From assembly GCA_003168375.1 (NCBI GenBank), contig PMSI01000002.1, forward strand, positions 62,001 through 126,000: a DNA stretch of 64,000 nt. Direction: 5' to 3'. The position numbers and the translations under genes are program-made. The notes beneath the pieces were generated by a model that worked only from the letters and a program-made list of their open reading frames with translations, had not been told where the DNA came from and searched no databases. This DNA comes from Vulcanimicrobiota bacterium. GTDB lineage: Bacteria; Vulcanimicrobiota; Vulcanimicrobiia; Vulcanimicrobiales; Vulcanimicrobiaceae. Position 1 is the stretch's first letter. Each line of letters opens with the position of its first letter. Positions 52,531 through 61,787 of this stretch are shown here, one piece after another.

Positions 52531-54599
52531 GCAATCGCGTCATCTCGTTCGTCGGCGCGAAAGGCGGATCGGGAACCTCCAGCGTCGCGCTCGAGGTCAC
52601 GCGCGTGCTGCGGCGCAGCCAGCAGGTCGCGATCGTCGACGCCGACCTCACCGGCCGCCGCAACCTCGCGGTCATGCTCGACGCCGTCCGCCTCTTCGAC
52701 GAGAAGCGCGGCCAAGACGGCCTCCCGATCGTCGAGTGCGAGGGCTTTCAGGCCGCCGAACTCATCAACGGCCTGATCGCTTCCTTTTCGCTGCGCGCCA
52801 AGTCGGTCGAACAGTTGAACGACACCCTCGCCGCGTGCGAGACGATCGTCGTCGATGTGCCGCAGCCGTTCGCCGGCGCGGTACAACCGCTGGTCTCGCG
52901 CACGTCGCGTTTCCTGATCGTCATGGAACCGACCGTGCTCGGGGTCGCGAGCGCGCGCAGCTTCATCACCGACGCGTTCGCCAACGTCGAGCGGAACCGC
53001 ATCGCCGCGGTCCTGAACCATCGCGAATCCGGGCCGAGCGAGCTCTCGCGCCGCGAGGTTGAAGGGCTGCTCGGCATTACCGTCGCCGCGGAGATTCCGA
53101 ACCGCTCGGACCGCAGCTTCGTCAAGGCCGTCGCCGCGCTGGCAGCCTACGTCGGCGAGATCCCGGTCACCGACACCTCACTCAACCTGCTGATCTCCAA
53201 TACCCCGATCGGGGAGCGGCGCTCCGACGTGCGCCGCGAGGAGATGCGCGCCGAAGAGCGCGCGCTCGACGACAAGACCGCCGCCGCCGGCGTCCCCTCG
53301 CGCACCGCGGCGATCAATGCGATCAAAGCGGAGATCCATGCCGCGCTCGGCGACGAGATCGACGCCGCGACCGCGGCGACGATGTCGGACGCCGGCCGCC
53401 TGCTCCGTCTGCGCGAGAAAGTCTCGGCGACGGTCCGCCGCCTCGTCACCACGCACTCGGAAGAGTTTTCGATCGAATCGATCCAGCCGCTGTGTGACGA
53501 GATCGTCGCCGAGGCGCTCGGCCTGGGCCCGCTCGAGGATCTGATGGCGCAGCCCGACGTCTCCGAGATCATGGTCAACGGGCCGGAGCGGATCTTCGTC
53601 GAGCGCAACGGCAAGCTCGAACTCACCGCCAAGCGCTTCGCCAGCCCGCAGCAGCTGCGTCTCGTGATCGAACGGATCATCGCGCCGCTCGGCCGCCGCG
53701 TCGATGAGTCGTCTCCGATGGTCGACGCCCGCCTGCCCGACGGCTCGCGCGTGAACGTCATCATCGAACCGCTGGCGCTGGACGGCGCGACGATCTCGAT
53801 CCGCCGGTTCGGGATCCGGAAGCTCGAGATCGAGGATCTCGTGCGCCTCGGCGCGGTCTCCCCGCAGGTCGTCAGCCTGCTGCGCGCCGCGATTCAGGCG
53901 CGGCTCAACGTCGTCGTGAGCGGCGGTACGGGCTCCGGGAAAACGACCTTCCTCAACATCCTGTCCGGCTTCATCCCCCCGGGCGAGCGCATCGTCACGA
54001 TCGAGGACGCCGCCGAGCTGCAGCTGCGACAGCAGCACGTCGTGCGGCTGGAATCCCGCCCGCCGAACATCGAAGGCAAAGGCGAGATCCGCATCCGCGA
54101 CCTGGTGCGGAACTCGCTGCGGATGCGTCCGGACCGGATCGTGATCGGCGAGTGCCGCGGCGGCGAGGCCCTCGACATGCTGCAAGCGATGAACACGGGC
54201 CACGACGGTTCGCTCACGACCGTGCACGCCAATGCACCACGCGAGGCGATCTCGCGCATCGAGACGATGGTCATGATGGCGGGCTTCGATCTGCCGGTGC
54301 GGGCGATCCGCGAACAGATCGCCGGCGCGGTCGACCTCGTCGTGCAGACCGCTCGTCTGCGCGACGGCAGCCGCAAGATCATGAGCATCACCGAGATCGT
54401 CGGCATGGAGGGTGACGTCGTCACGATGCAGGAGATCGTTTCGTACGAGCAGCGCGGGATGAACGAAGACGGCAAGGTGATCGGAGACTTCAAGTTCAGC
54501 GGCGTGCAGCCGCAATGCTTCGCGCGCTTCGACGAGCTCGGGATCTCGTTCGAGCGCGACGAGCTCGCGACGATGGAATCGGCCGGAGGCCTGTGGTGA
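52527..54599 (+). CDS. TadZ-TadA fusion: localisation ATPase joined to pilus assembly motor
   Basis: 690 residues. Residues 1-235 are a MinD/ParA-like TadZ/CpaE domain with the P-loop AKGGSGTSS (12-19) and [11 protein letters not shown], but without the usual receiver domain. From about 255 to 675 follows a complete TadA/CpaF hexameric ATPase: [19 protein letters not shown], Walker [10 protein letters not shown] (466-474), the Asp box [31 protein letters not shown], and [15 protein letters not shown]. TadZ and TadA are normally separate genes; here the frame is uninterrupted with no internal stop. The fusion may tie motor placement to the polar marker. It lies between CpaB and TadB with four-base overlaps. 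Confidence 0.93.
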   Translation: MSNRVISFVGAKGGSGTSSVALEVTRVLRRSQQVAIVDADLTGRRNLAVMLDAVRLFDEKRGQDGLPIVECEGFQAAELINGLIASFSLRAKSVEQLNDTLAACETIVVDVPQPFAGAVQPLVSRTSRFLIVMEPTVLGVASARSFITDAFANVERNRIAAVLNHRESGPSELSRREVEGLLGITVAAEIPNRSDRSFVKAVAALAAYVGEIPVTDTSLNLLISNTPIGERRSDVRREEMRAEERALDDKTAAAGVPSRTAAINAIKAEIHAALGDEIDAATAATMSDAGRLLRLREKVSATVRRLVTTHSEEFSIESIQPLCDEIVAEALGLGPLEDLMAQPDVSEIMVNGPERIFVERNGKLELTAKRFASPQQLRLVIERIIAPLGRRVDESSPMVDARLPDGSRVNVIIEPLALDGATISIRRFGIRKLEIEDLVRLGAVSPQVVSLLRAAIQARLNVVVSGGTGSGKTTFLNILSGFIPPGERIVTIEDAAELQLRQQHVVRLESRPPNIEGKGEIRIRDLVRNSLRMRPDRIVIGECRGGEALDMLQAMNTGHDGSLTTVHANAPREAISRIETMVMMAGFDLPVRAIREQIAGAVDLVVQTARLRDGSRKIMSITEIVGMEGDVVTMQEIVSYEQRGMNEDGKVIGDFKFSGVQPQCFARFDELGISFERDELATMESAGGLW

Positions 54600-55330
54600 T
54601 CACCGCGGCCGGACCGTACGCCATCGTCATCGGCTTCACCGTCGCCGCCGGGCTGTGCTGGCTCGCGATCGCCGAACGCGCCCAGCGCCTCGCGCGCACG
54701 ATTCTGCCGCGTTCCGCCGCGTTCGCAACCGGCGCCGTCGAGAACGTGCGTGCGGCATCCGTGTGGAAGAACATGCAAACGGCTCGGCGCACGAAGAAGT
54801 TCATGCCGCAGCTCGAGAGCGCGCTCCGCATGATCGCGGGCTCGCTGCGGGTCGGGCTCAGCTTGCCGCAGTCTCTGGTCGTCGTCGCCGAAGAGCTCGA
54901 CGACCCCGCCAAGACGGAGTTCACGCGCGTCGTCGGCCGGACCAACTTCGGCGTCAGCATTCTGGACGCGCTCGACGAGATGGCCGAACGCATGCCGAGC
55001 AGTGAGCTGTCGATGACCGTGCGCGCGATCCGCGTTCAATCCCAGACCGGCGGCGATCTCGCCGAACTGCTCGAAGCGGTCGGTGACACGATCAAAGCGC
55101 GTCGCACGCTGGCACGCAAGGTCGCGGCGCTGACGGCCGAGGGCCGCATGAGCGCCTACGTCATCCTTGCGCTGCCGATCGGCGTCGGAATCTTTCTGAC
55201 GATATCGCAGCCTCACATGGGGCATTCGCTGATGTTCACGCTGATCGGCCGCCTCGCACTTGCGACCGTCGCGGTGCTCGAAACCCTCGCTTGGGTCGTC
55301 ATCGCGCAAATGCTCAAGGTCCAACTGTGA
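54596..55330 (+). CDS. tadB: Tad pilus inner-membrane platform protein TadB
   Basis: 244 residues, T2SS-F/GspF-like platform. An N-terminal hydrophobic segment is followed by the helical cytoplasmic part ([60 protein letters not shown]) and two C-terminal membrane segments. GTG 54596 overlaps the motor stop; GTG 54593 is also possible. It is somewhat shorter than the usual TadB, lacking much of the first membrane region. It works with TadC and TadA to extrude the Flp pilus. Confidence 0.92.
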   Translation: MITAAGPYAIVIGFTVAAGLCWLAIAERAQRLARTILPRSAAFATGAVENVRAASVWKNMQTARRTKKFMPQLESALRMIAGSLRVGLSLPQSLVVVAEELDDPAKTEFTRVVGRTNFGVSILDALDEMAERMPSSELSMTVRAIRVQSQTGGDLAELLEAVGDTIKARRTLARKVAALTAEGRMSAYVILALPIGVGIFLTISQPHMGHSLMFTLIGRLALATVAVLETLAWVVIAQMLKVQL

Positions 55331-56163
55331 ACGTTCAGGTTTTCGCGCTCCCGGCACTGGCGATGATCAGCATGTTCGTCCTGTTGCTCGCGATGCCGCG
55401 CCGGTCACCCGCGCACCGCATCGTGAACGACCTCGAGCGTCGCCCGAGCGGCCGGCACGCCCTGACCGAACGCGTGGTGGACCCGCGCGATCTTGGCCGG
55501 CTGCGCAGCCGCTTCCTCGAAGCGGGCTGGTACGAAGAGACGCCGACGGGCTTTCTCACCCGTTGCGTCATGTTTGCCGGCGCCGGGGTTGTCGCTGGAC
55601 TCGTGCTGGTGTGGCTGAGACACCCCGGCGCCATGATCGGCGGCGGCATCCTCCTCGGGTTCGCGGCCGGCGGCGCGTACTTGCCGTATTCGCGGCTGGG
55701 CGGCGCCATCAAGAAACGCAAGAGCGAGATCTCCCGCGCGCTGCCGGACCTGCTCGACACGCTCTCGAGTACGGTTCGCGCAGGGCTTGCGCTGAACGCC
55801 GCGCTCGTCCACGCGGCGTACGCCGTCAGCGGCCCGCTCGCCGAAGAGCTCCGCGGTACGCTGAGCGAGATCCGGCTCGGTCGCGCCCGTACCGAAGCGC
55901 TTCGTGCGCTCGCCGCGCGCGTTCAAAACGATGAAATCACCCAGGTCGTTCGGGCGATGGTACAAGCCGAACGCCTTGGCGCGAACCTTTCGTCGGTCCT
56001 CGCAAGCCTTTCGTCCGAGTCGCGCGAGCGCCGGGTGCTCAAGGCGGAAGAGATCGCCGCATCCCTCCCCGTCAAGATGGTGCTGCCAATGGCGTTGTTC
56101 ATGCTCCCGGCCCTGTTCGTCATGATTTTCGGCGCCGTCGCCGCGGATTACTACACACGATGA
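55327..56163 (+). CDS. tadC: Tad pilus inner-membrane platform protein TadC
   Basis: 278 residues. GspF-like core ([60 protein letters not shown]) and C-terminal membrane segment [20 protein letters not shown] follow two N-terminal helices. GTG 55327 overlaps the TadB stop and its own stop overlaps the next start. TadB and TadC form the membrane platform; having both is typical of Tad loci. Confidence 0.92.
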   Translation: MNVQVFALPALAMISMFVLLLAMPRRSPAHRIVNDLERRPSGRHALTERVVDPRDLGRLRSRFLEAGWYEETPTGFLTRCVMFAGAGVVAGLVLVWLRHPGAMIGGGILLGFAAGGAYLPYSRLGGAIKKRKSEISRALPDLLDTLSSTVRAGLALNAALVHAAYAVSGPLAEELRGTLSEIRLGRARTEALRALAARVQNDEITQVVRAMVQAERLGANLSSVLASLSSESRERRVLKAEEIAASLPVKMVLPMALFMLPALFVMIFGAVAADYYTR

Positions 56164-56786
56164 CGCACGCAACCCAGCTCGTCGCCGACGCCGGACTGCT
56201 CGCCGCGCTCGCGTTTCTCGGCACGGTTCTCGCGCGCATCGTCACGGCCGACGCACGGTCGTTCGCCGACGGACCTCCGGCCGGAAATCCCGCGGTCAGC
56301 CTCATCGTCGGCACGGCGGCGCTCGCCGGGCTCTGCCTCGCCATCCGCGGCGTCGCGGTTCCCGAACTCGGGGTCGCCTGCGTCATGACGATCGTACTGT
56401 CCGGCATCTGCTACTCGGACGTGCGCTGCGGGCTCATCCCGGACGTCTTCACCATAGCGCCGCTCGCCGCCGTGCTCGGCGGCGATCTTCTGCTCCACCA
56501 GTGGAGCGCTCCGATTGCGGTCGCGCTCGTCGCCGCACCGTTCTGCGTCGCTGCGAAACTCTCTGGGGGGCGCGGGATGGGCTGGGGCGACGTCAAGCTG
56601 GTCGCGCTCGGCGCGGCGGTGCTCGGCGCAGAGCCTGCGCTTCTCGCGTTCACGGGCGCGTGTTTCGCCGCAGTCGCCGTCGCGATGGTGGTGCGCCGCC
56701 AACAGATGGTCCCGCGTCCGATCGCATTTGCCCCCTATCTCGCCGTCGGAATCGCCGCCGTTCTCGCGGTCCACGGGGTCGTGTGA
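56160..56786 (+). CDS. second A24 prepilin peptidase
   Basis: 208 residues, eight or so hydrophobic segments. Catalytic aspartates sit in YSDVRCGLIPD (about residue 88) and MGWGDVKLVALG (about 143). No methylase zinc motif is present. The locus therefore has two peptidases; this longer one may process the TadE-type pseudopilins or the divergent pilin at 49206, while the first handles Flp. It could also be the peptidase for another secretion system. ATG 56160 overlaps the TadC stop. Confidence 0.85.
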   Translation: MTHATQLVADAGLLAALAFLGTVLARIVTADARSFADGPPAGNPAVSLIVGTAALAGLCLAIRGVAVPELGVACVMTIVLSGICYSDVRCGLIPDVFTIAPLAAVLGGDLLLHQWSAPIAVALVAAPFCVAAKLSGGRGMGWGDVKLVALGAAVLGAEPALLAFTGACFAAVAVAMVVRRQQMVPRPIAFAPYLAVGIAAVLAVHGVV

Positions 56787-56787
56787 G

Positions 56788-58212
56788 TTGAACATCGCCC
56801 CCCGATCGGCGAACACCGCCAGTCGCCGGTGGCTGCTGCCCGCGATCGTTCTCGCCGGACTCGCCGGCGCGGACGTCGTCGGCGCACTGAATGTCCCGCC
56901 GTCCGACGGCGACCTCGGCTGGCAGCATTGGCTGGGCGTCCAAATCCTCAGCAGCGGGCTGCCTCATGCACTCGGTGCCGAAAGCTTCACGGCAGCCGGC
57001 GCGCCGTGGGTGCCGCAGGAGTGGCTGTTCAGCACACTGCTGGCGCTCGCCGTCGCACACGGCATGGGCTGGCTGTTCGCGCTCGCCGTCGGCACGTGCG
57101 CCATACTCGCCCTCGGCTGCGTCGCACTACGATGCGCCCGGCACGGCGCGCATCCCGCCGCCGTCGCATTGGTGCTGATCTTCGTCGACGTTGCGATGTC
57201 GCAGTCGTTCGGCGTTCGCGTGCAAGTCGTCGGGTGGGCGATGCTTGCAGCATTCCTGCTCGCGCTCGAGCTGCCCGGAAGGCTGCGCTGGACGGCGATC
57301 CTCATCGCGGTCCTCTGGGCGAATTTTCACGCGAGCGCGATGCTCGCTCCGGTCCTCGCCGCCGCCGCGGCCGCCGGCAGCGCGGCGCAAGGCGATCGAC
57401 GAGGCGCCGTCCGGGACGCCGCACTCGCGCTGTGCAGCGCGTTCGCGGTGTGTGCGACGCCGCTGGGGACGCGGTTGCCCCTGTACGCCCTCGAACTCGC
57501 CCACAGCCCGATCCGGCATTGGATTCACGAATGGCGTCCGACCGCGTTTGCCGATCCGGCGTTCGCCTTGGGCGCGCTGCCGTTGGTCGCGCTCGCAGCG
57601 TTCGCCGCGCCGCGCTCGTGGCGCGCGATCGCGATCGCTGCACCGTTCGCCTACCTCACCTTCGTCGCCGTCCGTAACGTCCCGCTCGCCGCGATTGCCT
57701 GCGCACCGCTCGCGGCGGTTGCGCTGACGCGGCTGCTGCCGTCGCTCGCCAGGCTACGGCCGATTCGCAGCCGCACCCTCGCAACGGCCGCAATCGTCGT
57801 CGCCTTCCTCACCGTGGGCACTGCAAATGCAATCGGCGCGCGCAGCGTTCACGACGAGCGCCCGCTGATCGCAATCGCGCGGCTGGCGGGGCTCCCGGGC
57901 CGGCATCGCCTGCTCTGCGAGGACTTCGCCTGGTGTGGTCCGGCGGTCGACACCGGTCGCGTCAGCGTGTTCTTGGACGGCCGAGCCGATCCGTTTCCGC
58001 CGTCGGTGTGGACGCAGTACGACACGGTCATCCACGTGCGCAAGGGATGGCGCCTCGTCGTACGGCGCTACGGCGTCGACGCTTTGCTCGTGCATCGCGG
58101 CGGCGCGCTCGACCGCGCCGCGCAGCGCAACGGTTGGCGCATCGTCGTCGACGCCCCGATCCGGCTGCTCGTCAGCCAGGCGCCCAGCCCCCAAAGACGG
58201 AGAGACTCATGA
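56788..58212 (+). CDS. multi-pass membrane protein, GT-C glycosyltransferase-like
   Basis: 474 residues with about ten membrane segments. The first luminal loop resembles a widespread GT-C-like family: an acidic SDGDLGWQHWLGVQIL followed by AAGAPWVPQEWLFS, where other members have a D.D..WH......W..HEWL pattern. The C-terminal 110 residues form a soluble domain (LLCEDFAWCGPAVDTGRVSV, VFLDGRADPFPPSVW). Within a Tad operon it might add sugar to pilins, but no enzyme activity can be shown from sequence. TTG 56788 follows the peptidase stop; its own stop overlaps the GGDEF-EAL start. Confidence 0.7.
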   Translation: MNIAPRSANTASRRWLLPAIVLAGLAGADVVGALNVPPSDGDLGWQHWLGVQILSSGLPHALGAESFTAAGAPWVPQEWLFSTLLALAVAHGMGWLFALAVGTCAILALGCVALRCARHGAHPAAVALVLIFVDVAMSQSFGVRVQVVGWAMLAAFLLALELPGRLRWTAILIAVLWANFHASAMLAPVLAAAAAAGSAAQGDRRGAVRDAALALCSAFAVCATPLGTRLPLYALELAHSPIRHWIHEWRPTAFADPAFALGALPLVALAAFAAPRSWRAIAIAAPFAYLTFVAVRNVPLAAIACAPLAAVALTRLLPSLARLRPIRSRTLATAAIVVAFLTVGTANAIGARSVHDERPLIAIARLAGLPGRHRLLCEDFAWCGPAVDTGRVSVFLDGRADPFPPSVWTQYDTVIHVRKGWRLVVRRYGVDALLVHRGGALDRAAQRNGWRIVVDAPIRLLVSQAPSPQRRRDS

Positions 58213-59555
58213 GAAACCACCGGCGCCGGGAGACCGGCGAGACCGAGCGCGCATTTCTGGCGCATCACAACGCGCTGACGGCGTTGCCGAACCGCAGCCT
58301 GCTGGTACAGAAACTCTCGCGCACGATGGCAGCCGCCAGAACGGCGGGCCGGCACGTCGGGGTCGTCTCCATCGACCTGGACGACTTCGCGCGGATCAAC
58401 GACGCGTACGGGCACGCGGAAGGCGACAGCATCATCCACAGGTGCGCCGAACGCCTTACCGCCTGCGTGCGCTCGGTGGATTTGGTCTCGCGAGTCGGAG
58501 GTGACGAGTTCGTCGTCATCCTCGGTGACATGGGTTCCAGCGCGAGCGCCGCTCGCGTCGTGCAGCGCATGCGCGCCGCGCTCGCCGAGCCGATCGCGAT
58601 CGGGAACGCCTCGATCGGGGTCACCGCCAGCTTCGGGATCAGCTCCTTTCCCGACGACGGAGGTTCCGCAGAACAACTGCTCGGGTTCGCCGACCTCGCG
58701 ATGTACCGGGCGAAGCGGTCGCGGCGCGGCGACTTTGCCTGCTTCGCGCCTGAGCGGCACGACGAAGCCGTCGAGCGGGTGCGGCTCGAGCACGAGCTCG
58801 GTGAGGCGATTCAGAACGGCGAATTGGTCGTTCACTATCAACCGATCATCGACGCGCGGACGAACCGCATCGGCGGAGTCGAAGCGCTCGTCCGGTGGGC
58901 ACATCCGATCGAGGGTCTCAAGGCTTCGGGCACCTTCATTCCGCTGGCAGAGGAGACCGGGCTGATCGTCCCCCTCGGCGAGTTCGTCCTACGCGAAGCG
59001 AGCCGCACGATTGCGCAGTTGAACCGTGGCGGGCACCCGGGCCTTCGGCTCTCGGTCAACGTTTCGGCACGCCAGTTGCACGACGAGGCGTTTCCGACCA
59101 ACGTGCTCGGCGCGCTGGCGCAATCGGGTCTGCGGACCGATCGTCTCGACCTCGAGGTCACCGAGGCGTTTCTGATCTCCGACGCAGTGTGGGCGGCTTC
59201 GCAGCTCCGCGAGCTGACCCGGCTCGGAATTCGGATCGCGCTCGACGACTTCGGGAGCGGCTGCAGCGCGCTGACGTTCCTCCGCCGTTTTCCCGTACAG
59301 CTGCTCAAGCTCGACCCCTCCTTCGTCGCCGAGATCGAACGCAGCGAGCTCAGCCGCGCGGTCGCAGCCGCGATCATCGGCGCGGCGCGGAAGCTCGGGA
59401 TGCGCTCGGTAGCCACCGGCGTGGAGACCGCAGTCGCGCACCGCGTGCTCGCTGAGCTTGGCTGCGACGCGTTCCAGGGCTCGTACCTCGCGCCGCCGAT
59501 GACGGCGGCCGAGCTCGGGGACTATCTCACCGCAGATCATCTCGCGGCGGCTTGA
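58209..59555 (+). CDS. GGDEF-EAL c-di-GMP protein in the Tad operon
   Basis: 448 residues, no membrane or PAS domain. The GGDEF motif is intact (RVGGDEFVVIL, residues 97-101), so diguanylate cyclase activity is plausible. The EAL domain keeps GVEALVRW (225-227), NVSARQL, LEVTEAF and ALDDFGSG, but the general-base loop reads ATGVET where active enzymes have EGVE, so phosphodiesterase activity is doubtful. The EAL half may be a c-di-GMP receptor. ATG 58209 overlaps the previous stop; this is the ninth and last gene of the plus arm, which suggests c-di-GMP control of the pilus. Confidence 0.88.
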   Translation: MRNHRRRETGETERAFLAHHNALTALPNRSLLVQKLSRTMAAARTAGRHVGVVSIDLDDFARINDAYGHAEGDSIIHRCAERLTACVRSVDLVSRVGGDEFVVILGDMGSSASAARVVQRMRAALAEPIAIGNASIGVTASFGISSFPDDGGSAEQLLGFADLAMYRAKRSRRGDFACFAPERHDEAVERVRLEHELGEAIQNGELVVHYQPIIDARTNRIGGVEALVRWAHPIEGLKASGTFIPLAEETGLIVPLGEFVLREASRTIAQLNRGGHPGLRLSVNVSARQLHDEAFPTNVLGALAQSGLRTDRLDLEVTEAFLISDAVWAASQLRELTRLGIRIALDDFGSGCSALTFLRRFPVQLLKLDPSFVAEIERSELSRAVAAAIIGAARKLGMRSVATGVETAVAHRVLAELGCDAFQGSYLAPPMTAAELGDYLTADHLAAA

Positions 59556-59576
59556 TGAGCATGACGACCCTCGCGC

Positions 59577-59629
59577 GTTACCCAGGGCCTCGCGCGCGAT
59601 ACCGCTCGGTTACGCGTCGCTGCTAGCGT
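59577..59629 (+). promoter_or_regulatory. SARP-type promoter of gene 59636-61747
   Basis: GTTACGC at 59609-59615, eight bases, and -10 box TAGCGT at 59624-59629, with ATG 59636 exactly 27 bases after the first G. A related GATACCG lies 11 bases upstream at 59598-59604, and a further GTTACCC at 59577-59583. The predicted mRNA is leaderless. Confidence 0.6.
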
Positions 59630-59635
59630 ACGACC

Positions 59636-61747
59636 ATGACGACCACGGCTCCGAGCGCGTTCATTCCGGCTGCGGGGACGCCTGCCCAGCGAGGCTCGCA
59701 CGCTATCGCGCGTGCCCAGATCTTTAACCGGCTCTCGATCGCGGTAATGTTCGCGGTCATCATCGCTATCGGAAGCTCCGGAATCTTTGCGATCGTGAAA
59801 GGCCAAGAGAGCGACGGCGTCGTCGCGCAGAGTTTCGAGCGCGCGAACAACGCCAGCGAGATGCGGACCGCGCTGGATCGAGAAGACGTCGAGCTGCTCT
59901 CGCAGATGCGGCTGCGGAAAGGCGTGGAGTCGGAGCGAATCGTTCGGGCGACGGAGATGTTCAACGCCGCAAACCTCGCGGTCCAGCGTGACGGCTGGAC
60001 GAGCAGCGAGCCGCTCTTGAAGCAGCTGGCGTCGCGCCAGGCGGCATTCGTAGCGGACAGCCGCGAGGTCGCCGGTACCCTTGCCACCGGCGACTACGCG
60101 CGTGCGATGCGCATCCACGCGGAGATCGTGACGCCCAACGTCAGTGCGATGCGGTCTGCTCTCGACGCAATATCGGCCAAGTTGTTCCGTGCGAGCGTCG
60201 CCGGCGCGGCCGAGGACGCGCGGATCATGTGGGACCTGGAGCGTTTCATCGGAATGGTCACTTCGCTCGGCGTTCTTTTGATGGCCGGCTTTGCCGTGCT
60301 GCTCGGGCGCTACAAACGCTCCGCCGATGCCTCAGCCGCCGTAACGCTGGCCGTGCTCGAGCAAGCGGCGCTCACCGACAGCCTTACGGCGCTCGGCAAC
60401 AATCGGTCGTTCTACGACGATTTCGAGCGCGAGCTCGCGCGTGCCAAACGGCACGCTCATCCGCTGGTTCTGGCGCTGATCGACATCGACGATTTCAAGG
60501 CGGTCAACGACAAGGGCGGACATTCGCACGGCGACGCCGTCCTGACGCGCATCGCAGAAGGCTTTCGTACGATGCGTCAGGAGGATCGCGGCTATCGCAT
60601 CGGCGGCGACGAGTTCGCGCTCATCCTCGTCGAGACCGGCCCTGAGGCGGCCGCGCTCGCGCTCGAACGCCTGCAGAACGAGATCCGCGAGTTCGGGCTC
60701 GGTGCTTCCGTGAGCATCGGTTACGTCAACCTCAGCGGCGAGCAGCTCGACGCGGAGTCGTACGAGCTCGCCGACACGGCGCTCTATGAAGCCAAACGCC
60801 TGGGGCGCAACCAGACGGTGTGCTTCGAGAGCGTCAGCGCTACCGTCAACGTCTTCTCGCCGCGCAAAGCCGAGGCGGTTCGCACCCTGATCGCCCAGGG
60901 ACTCCTGAGCACCGCCTTCCAACCGATCTGGGACATGCAGAGCACGCACCCGCTCGGCTTCGAAGCGCTGGCGCGGCCGCTCCCCGAGCTGGGGTTGTCG
61001 GGCCCGCAAGAGGCGTTCGACGTCGCGGAACGCATCCGGCAGCTCCCCGAGCTCGACACGCTGTGCACGCGCAAGACCCTCGAGGCCGCGGTGAACTTGC
61101 CGGCCGGTTCCGTCATCTTCCTCAACTACTCCCCGGCATCGCTCGTGCACGGCGCATTCGACCCGAATACATTTGTCGCCACCGTGCGAGCAGCAGGCTT
61201 GCTGCCCCAGCAGATCGTCATGGAGCTGACCGAGCGCCGCATCGATGATCCCTCGGCCGTCGCCCAGCGGGTCGCGGCGCTGCGCGCGCTCGGCGTTCGC
61301 ATCGCGCTCGACGATACGGGAAGCGGCCACGCAGGGCTGGAGATCCTGAGCAAGGTACGGTTCGATTTCGTCAAGATCGCCCGCGGGCTCATCGTTGCGG
61401 CGATGGCGAGCAGCGAGGCGCGCGGCGTGCTGGCCGGGATCATCGCGATCGCTCGCGAGACCGGAAGTTACTTGATCGCCGAAGGGATCGAGACGGGCGA
61501 AATGCTGGACTTCGTCAACAAGGCGCACGTCCCAAATTTCGCCGGCGTACGCGGAATTCAAGGCTACCTGCTCGGGCGACCGCAGACGGGCCACGTCGAC
61601 TCCAGGTCGCTCGAGCTGCACCACGACTTCCTCGCCGCACGCCAGCTCGCGGAAGGGCGCGTCGGCGGCTCGGTCGACGCAATCAGCGGCGAGGAGAGCG
61701 GGACCGGTAGATGGGTGCCCTCCGTCAAGCCGCTCGTGTTCAGGTGA
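59636..61747 (+). CDS. membrane GGDEF-EAL c-di-GMP protein with periplasmic sensor
   Basis: 703 residues. Helix 1 (about 32-54) and helix 2 (about 203-225) enclose a periplasmic helical sensor of about 150 residues. Cytoplasmic GGDEF (RIGGDEFALIL, 323-327) is intact. The EAL domain is a complete but divergent type: FEALARP (443-445), IFLNYSPASL, MELTERRI, ALDDTGSGHAG, VKIARGL and AEGIETG. Both synthesis and hydrolysis are therefore possible, with the periplasmic signal deciding. The promoter carries the GTTAC box shared with the Tad locus, so it is probably coregulated. ATG 59636 is at the predicted transcript start, with no ribosome site. Confidence 0.9.
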   Translation: MTTTAPSAFIPAAGTPAQRGSHAIARAQIFNRLSIAVMFAVIIAIGSSGIFAIVKGQESDGVVAQSFERANNASEMRTALDREDVELLSQMRLRKGVESERIVRATEMFNAANLAVQRDGWTSSEPLLKQLASRQAAFVADSREVAGTLATGDYARAMRIHAEIVTPNVSAMRSALDAISAKLFRASVAGAAEDARIMWDLERFIGMVTSLGVLLMAGFAVLLGRYKRSADASAAVTLAVLEQAALTDSLTALGNNRSFYDDFERELARAKRHAHPLVLALIDIDDFKAVNDKGGHSHGDAVLTRIAEGFRTMRQEDRGYRIGGDEFALILVETGPEAAALALERLQNEIREFGLGASVSIGYVNLSGEQLDAESYELADTALYEAKRLGRNQTVCFESVSATVNVFSPRKAEAVRTLIAQGLLSTAFQPIWDMQSTHPLGFEALARPLPELGLSGPQEAFDVAERIRQLPELDTLCTRKTLEAAVNLPAGSVIFLNYSPASLVHGAFDPNTFVATVRAAGLLPQQIVMELTERRIDDPSAVAQRVAALRALGVRIALDDTGSGHAGLEILSKVRFDFVKIARGLIVAAMASSEARGVLAGIIAIARETGSYLIAEGIETGEMLDFVNKAHVPNFAGVRGIQGYLLGRPQTGHVDSRSLELHHDFLAARQLAEGRVGGSVDAISGEESGTGRWVPSVKPLVFR

Positions 61748-61787
61748 GCGCGGAGCGACGCACGCGCCGGGCGCGCACCGCCCCCGA

